This document shows, piece by piece, positions 14,115-17,218 of a stretch of DNA of 17,218 bases (the stretch's first letter is position 1; every line of letters begins with the position of its first letter). The notes below the pieces were generated by a model. It had not been told where the DNA came from. It did no database searches and worked only from the letters and a program-made list of their open reading frames with translations. The translations under genes and the position numbers were made by a program. The stretch comes from PSLL01 sp964389705 (lineage in GTDB: Bacteria > Desulfobacterota_D > UBA1144 > Nemesobacterales > CSP1-2): positions 1-17,218 of the forward strand of contig CAYMEO010000060.1 of the NCBI GenBank assembly GCA_964389705.1, in the 5' to 3' direction.

Positions 14115-15362
14115 GTGTTACCCCACAAATTAATCATAAAGTATCTGGCTGTTATTGGAGTTGTTGTATCCAAGGAAGGAGCCAAAGCGACCTCTGCAGT
14201 ATGGACGTTTCCTTCGGTTATTTTTTCTGCGATGTTAATTGCTTGGGCAGCAGAAGCGGCTCAATTTCTCATTTCTCAGGGGCTTGCCCTTGCTATACTC
14301 GCTTGGCTCCAGACACTTCCCGAGTTCGCTGTAGAGGGTGTAATTGCCTGGGCGGCGGGAAAAGACCCGGCAAAGGTCCATCTTGCTACTGCTAATCTCA
14401 CGGGTGCAATAAGGCTTCTCCCTGGACTTGGATGGCCACTTATTTTTTTTACGGCTTTTATCTTTAACAGGATTAAAAATAAAAGTAATCTCAAAGAAAT
14501 AGTTCTTGAAAAAGAGCATTCTGTAGAGGTTCTCTCCCTACTTCCTCCGCTTATCTACTTTGGAGTAATATTTCTTAAGGGTACTTTCAATATAATAGAC
14601 AGCTTGGTACTTATCCTTATCTACTGCGCTTATCTCTATTGTCTGAATAAGGTTCCCCCTCAAGAGGCTGAAGATATAGATGAACTTGAGCCTATTCCCA
14701 GAGGTATTCTTCGTCTTAGACCGCTTTTTAGAAATTCCGTAATCACAGGTCTATTTCTCGCGGGCGGCTTAATACTTCTCTTCGTAGCGGAGCCTTTTCT
14801 GCAGAGCATGTTAGGTCTTGCCCTGACTTTAGGGGTCTCAGAGTTTGTTTTTGTTCAGTGGGTTGCTCCTTTCCTATCTGAATTTCCGGAAAAGGTCAGC
14901 GCGTTCTACTGGGCAAGACAGGTAAAAAAATCACCCATTGCTCTTATGAACATGGTTTCATCCAACATCAATGAATGGACGATGCTTGCCGCTGTAATCC
15001 CAATTGTATTTAGCATAAGCTCCGGTGGCTTCTCCACAATACAATTTGACCAGCTCCAGCTTACAGAAATTCTCCTTACAATGGTTCAGTCATCTCTTGC
15101 ATTTCTTCTCCTTCTTAACATGAAATTTAGCTGGTATGAGGCGCTGGGGCTTTTTCTTCTATGGGCAGTTCAGTTCGCAAGACCTGGCTTGAGAGAAGAG
15201 ATGGTATTTGTCTACATTGCCTGTATAGTGTTTTGCCTTATTCAAATCCTGCTTGGCTGGAGGAAGCCTCAGGCTTTTAGAGATTTCTCTGAGATTCTAA
15301 GGAACCGAGCTTTAGTCCCAAGGCCATCACCGCACGGAGTAAATCCCGAGAAAAGAAAATAA
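14115..15362 (+). CDS. Divergent Na+/Ca2+ exchanger family membrane protein
   Basis: Integral inner-membrane protein of about ten hydrophobic segments, 415 residues, with the inverted two-repeat plan of the calcium/cation antiporter superfamily. Alpha-1 contains TLPE (67-70) and a later ATANLTGA (N94). Alpha-2 contains EFPE (256-259) and SSNINEWT (282-289). E70 and E259 correspond to the ion-binding glutamates E54 and E213 of archaeal NCX_Mj. The usual GTS/GNIxGSN signatures are only partly kept, so transported ions cannot be stated. An acidic cytoplasmic loop (PPQEAEDIDELEP, 181-193) divides the halves, where exchangers carry regulatory segments. The GTG start follows GAGG by four bases (14107-14110). 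It probably exports a cation in exchange for sodium or protons. Confidence 0.75.
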   Translation: MLPHKLIIKYLAVIGVVVSKEGAKATSAVWTFPSVIFSAMLIAWAAEAAQFLISQGLALAILAWLQTLPEFAVEGVIAWAAGKDPAKVHLATANLTGAIRLLPGLGWPLIFFTAFIFNRIKNKSNLKEIVLEKEHSVEVLSLLPPLIYFGVIFLKGTFNIIDSLVLILIYCAYLYCLNKVPPQEAEDIDELEPIPRGILRLRPLFRNSVITGLFLAGGLILLFVAEPFLQSMLGLALTLGVSEFVFVQWVAPFLSEFPEKVSAFYWARQVKKSPIALMNMVSSNINEWTMLAAVIPIVFSISSGGFSTIQFDQLQLTEILLTMVQSSLAFLLLLNMKFSWYEALGLFLLWAVQFARPGLREEMVFVYIACIVFCLIQILLGWRKPQAFRDFSEILRNRALVPRPSPHGVNPEKRK

Positions 15363-15396
15363 GTAAGTAGTAGAGGGTATCCTTATATAAACTAAG

Positions 15397-15432
15397 AATT
15401 TACATGAGTTAGCGCGAATAGACACGAATAGA
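15397..15432 (+). repeat. CACGAAT-type intergenic repeat, longest degenerate copy
   Basis: Three degenerate units at roughly 10-11 base spacing run through this spacer: TTACATGAG, TAGCGCGAATA and GACACGAATAGA. It is related to the copies at 5558, 7765 (inverted) and 10988. It lies between the convergent exchanger and PLP decarboxylase genes, ending 11 bases before the latter's stop codon. Confidence 0.4.
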
Positions 15433-15442
15433 AAAGGATATT

Positions 15443-17083
15443 CTATTCCCTGATTTTCTCCCTTGCTTCTAGCACCTTTTCTACCACTGCTTCTATATTG
15501 CCTTCATCTACAAAGGGCGAGAGTATATAAGATTTTAGTGCGACCACTGGCTCGCCATATGTCGTGTGGCGGTAGCAATCGGTAAATGAAATCACTACAC
15601 CCCGACCGGACATTGCCTCATCGTGGACGTATTTTGCAATACGGCGGTTGTAGTCGTTGTAACGAATAAGTGTATCACGGAATGCCGGGTCAGTTAACTC
15701 TTGTTCTTTTATCTTAAATGTATCCACGCCGTTAGGATATACCCGAAAAAGGGTTACCGTGCCGAAGTTGTCTCGATTAAGCACGGTTGTGTAGGCATGT
15801 CCCTCTAGGTGTTCGCGAAGGAGTTGTGCCATCTCAACGGTGTGTCCCAGAATCGCCCTCAGCCCCTGTTTCCCAAACAATTTCATATTCGCAAGGGCTG
15901 CAAGCACACCTGTTCCGCTTCTTGATGTCTCAAGTGTATACATTCCCGGTCTGTACTCACCAAAGCGATAGAGATATGGCATCCGCTCGTAGGAGCGCAT
16001 AAGTAGTTCTATGTCTTTTCTGTCTTTGAAAAGCACGAGGCTGGATATGTAGGGTGTAAAACCAGTCTTATGAAAATCTACTCCGACTGAGTCGGCAAGG
16101 TGGAGGTGCCGAATTCTGTTGCATGCGCCCGCAAGCGCACGGACAGTGCGGGGTCGAAAGCCCAGAGGATTTGCCTCAAAGGGATAATCGTTAAATACGG
16201 ACCATGCCCAGCCGATCACGGCATCTGCGTGAACATGGGGTCGGTAAGTCAAATTAAACTCTTCTACCAAAGCGTCGCGCAGCTTTATAACCTCTTCTAA
16301 GTCATCGAGGCCAAATGCATCTGTTGTACCCATAGTGCATATAAAGCCGGCGATCTTCCTGCCCTCTGTGAGTGCCTTATGTGCTGCTTGGCTAAGTACC
16401 TTTATATCCATTTCATTTCGCGTATTTGTCGGAATTGTAATTAGGTTTTTTGTGCCTAAACCCAGCCAACCTGCAACGTTGTAACGGCAGTAGTGGCTGC
16501 AATCGCTTCCGAAGACCACTGCATCCTCGCGCACACCGTTTTCCATCGCATTTGGAATTGCCTTTTCAATTCCTACCTTTATCCCATACAACTCTGTAGC
16601 AGTGCCGCCGAATGTGAATACGCCAGATGACTGTGTAGGGTCATATCCTATTAGCCTTGATGTCATTGCTGTGACCTCGGCCTCGGCAAGTGCAATTTTA
16701 TAGCTGTGTTCATCTGATGCCAGATTCGGATTTGCGAGTCCTGCCAAAAGAATCCCGACCAGAGAGGCGATTGAAGGCGGCGGTACGACATTCTGTTGAG
16801 TGCGCGGATGCCCCCAGATTGTCATGCCTTCTAAATAACTGACAAGCGCCTCTGTCACATCCTCTAGTGTTGATGTCTCTTCGGACAGATGCGCTGTCTG
16901 CGCCGCCGCGTAGTTTAACCTTTCCCTCGTGCCTAATATTGGCAGTTCGCCCTTGAGCGCATCCACCCCATCTAGTGCGCGCATGACGGTATGGACTAGA
17001 TATGAGTCGTGAATGCGATCACTTACGGGTTGTGGGAAGGCAATACGGATTTTATTTAGTATGTCACGGTAGGGTGTGGGCAT
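15443..17083 (-). CDS. Group II PLP-dependent amino acid decarboxylase
   Basis: Fold-type I PLP enzyme of the glutamate/tyrosine/aspartate decarboxylase group, 546 residues. Visible landmarks: WGHPRTQQNVVPPPS at 90-104 (substrate-side HP motif), FTFGGTATELYGIK at 156-169 (phosphate-binding GGT), H197 as the ring-stacking histidine, H285-A-D287 with the aspartate that pairs with the pyridine nitrogen, and the PLP lysine K339 in SVGVDFHKTGF. The substrate amino acid cannot be told from these motifs. It could be glutamate, tyrosine or aspartate; a beta-alanine or amine product is equally possible. No Shine-Dalgarno site precedes the ATG, and the predicted promoter implies a leader of only about ten bases. 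Arginine codons are mostly CGN, roughly three in four, unlike the helicase and gpsA/rnr genes. It is convergent with the exchanger-like gene. Confidence 0.9.
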   Translation of the reverse strand: MPTPYRDILNKIRIAFPQPVSDRIHDSYLVHTVMRALDGVDALKGELPILGTRERLNYAAAQTAHLSEETSTLEDVTEALVSYLEGMTIWGHPRTQQNVVPPPSIASLVGILLAGLANPNLASDEHSYKIALAEAEVTAMTSRLIGYDPTQSSGVFTFGGTATELYGIKVGIEKAIPNAMENGVREDAVVFGSDCSHYCRYNVAGWLGLGTKNLITIPTNTRNEMDIKVLSQAAHKALTEGRKIAGFICTMGTTDAFGLDDLEEVIKLRDALVEEFNLTYRPHVHADAVIGWAWSVFNDYPFEANPLGFRPRTVRALAGACNRIRHLHLADSVGVDFHKTGFTPYISSLVLFKDRKDIELLMRSYERMPYLYRFGEYRPGMYTLETSRSGTGVLAALANMKLFGKQGLRAILGHTVEMAQLLREHLEGHAYTTVLNRDNFGTVTLFRVYPNGVDTFKIKEQELTDPAFRDTLIRYNDYNRRIAKYVHDEAMSGRGVVISFTDCYRHTTYGEPVVALKSYILSPFVDEGNIEAVVEKVLEAREKIRE

Positions 17084-17099
17084 GGTTGATTCTTGTTTA

Positions 17100-17128
17100 A
17101 GGATATATCAAATTGAGTTTTGTGGCAA
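17100..17128 (-). promoter_or_regulatory. Putative promoter of the PLP decarboxylase gene
   Basis: On the minus strand TTGCCA (plus 17123-17128) lies 17 bases before TATCCT (plus 17100-17105), matching five and four of six consensus positions. The start site would fall near 17093, about ten bases before the ATG at 17083. That fits the lack of a ribosome binding site. The remaining 17129-17218 shows no gene. Confidence 0.4.
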
Positions 17129-17218
17129 AAAAGCGGTCAATAAAATCCGTGTGGTAACATTATCACTTTGGAAGTGTAAAGCTCCTAGATTTTTTGACAC
17201 TCATTTGCCACTCGTATA

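Noticed and set aside
14105..14395. Plus-strand 96-codon frame at the exchanger start
   Set aside because: It is out of frame with the multi-span exchanger gene, its Cys/Ser-rich product matches nothing, and the GAGG site is better placed for the GTG at 14115.
5558..15432. CACGAAT repeats as a CRISPR array
   Set aside because: Copies are kilobases apart, degenerate, and lack uniform spacers. No cas genes are present.
17194..17199. TTGACA on the plus strand near the window end
   Set aside because: A perfect -35 hexamer, but the window ends before a -10 box could be seen.

Overview
The window reads as a compact bacterial chromosome segment, moderately AT-rich. Genes are closely spaced, GGAGG-type ribosome binding sites precede several of them, and a tRNA gene without an encoded CCA is present. 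I see no transposase, integrase, phage gene, CRISPR array or rRNA. The gene set combines a cobalamin-dependent acyl-CoA mutase with an acyl-CoA dehydrogenase, a DinG-type helicase, RNase R and GpsA. This suits an uncultivated bacterium of the Desulfobacterota/Acidobacteria/Dadabacteria kind, but that placement is a guess from gene types and not a demonstrated assignment.

Layout. Positions 3-2076 hold an acetoacetate-decarboxylase-family protein, whose 5' end may lie outside the window, and an epoxide-hydrolase-type alpha/beta hydrolase. Positions 2167-5543 hold a coherent acyl-CoA module: an acyl-CoA dehydrogenase, then the large and small subunits of a B12-dependent acyl-CoA mutase. The substrate-determining residues of the large subunit are Phe85 and Gln203, the isobutyryl-CoA mutase pair, and not the Tyr/Arg pair of methylmalonyl-CoA mutase. 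The likely chemistry is isobutyryl-CoA <-> butyryl-CoA followed by oxidation to crotonyl-CoA. Positions 5668-6492 hold a cysteine-rich protein of unknown function and, convergent with it, a tiny two-helix membrane protein.

Positions 6708-9694 carry gpsA (phospholipid precursor synthesis) and a short-form RNase R. Positions 9864-10271 encode a secreted histidine-rich protein. The minus strand then carries a KDPG-aldolase-like protein that has lost its catalytic residues (10341-10985) and tRNA-Ser(CGA) with a recognisable promoter. Positions 11395-13902 encode an unusual fusion of a RadC-like JAB/MPN domain to an iron-sulfur DinG/XPD helicase. Positions 14115-15362 encode a divergent Na+/Ca2+-exchanger-type membrane protein. 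The window ends with a minus-strand group II PLP-dependent decarboxylase (15443-17083).

Two layers lie on top of the genes. First, a short degenerate CACGAAT-containing repeat recurs in four intergenic places, twice directly against a start codon. Second, the outer genes (acetoacetate decarboxylase-like, alpha/beta hydrolase, PLP decarboxylase) use mainly CGN arginine codons, while the sampled central genes use mainly AGA/AGG, which suggests different histories or expression levels. The strongest candidates for something uncommon are the JAB-helicase fusion, the catalytically dead aldolase homologue, and the compact isobutyryl-CoA mutase module.
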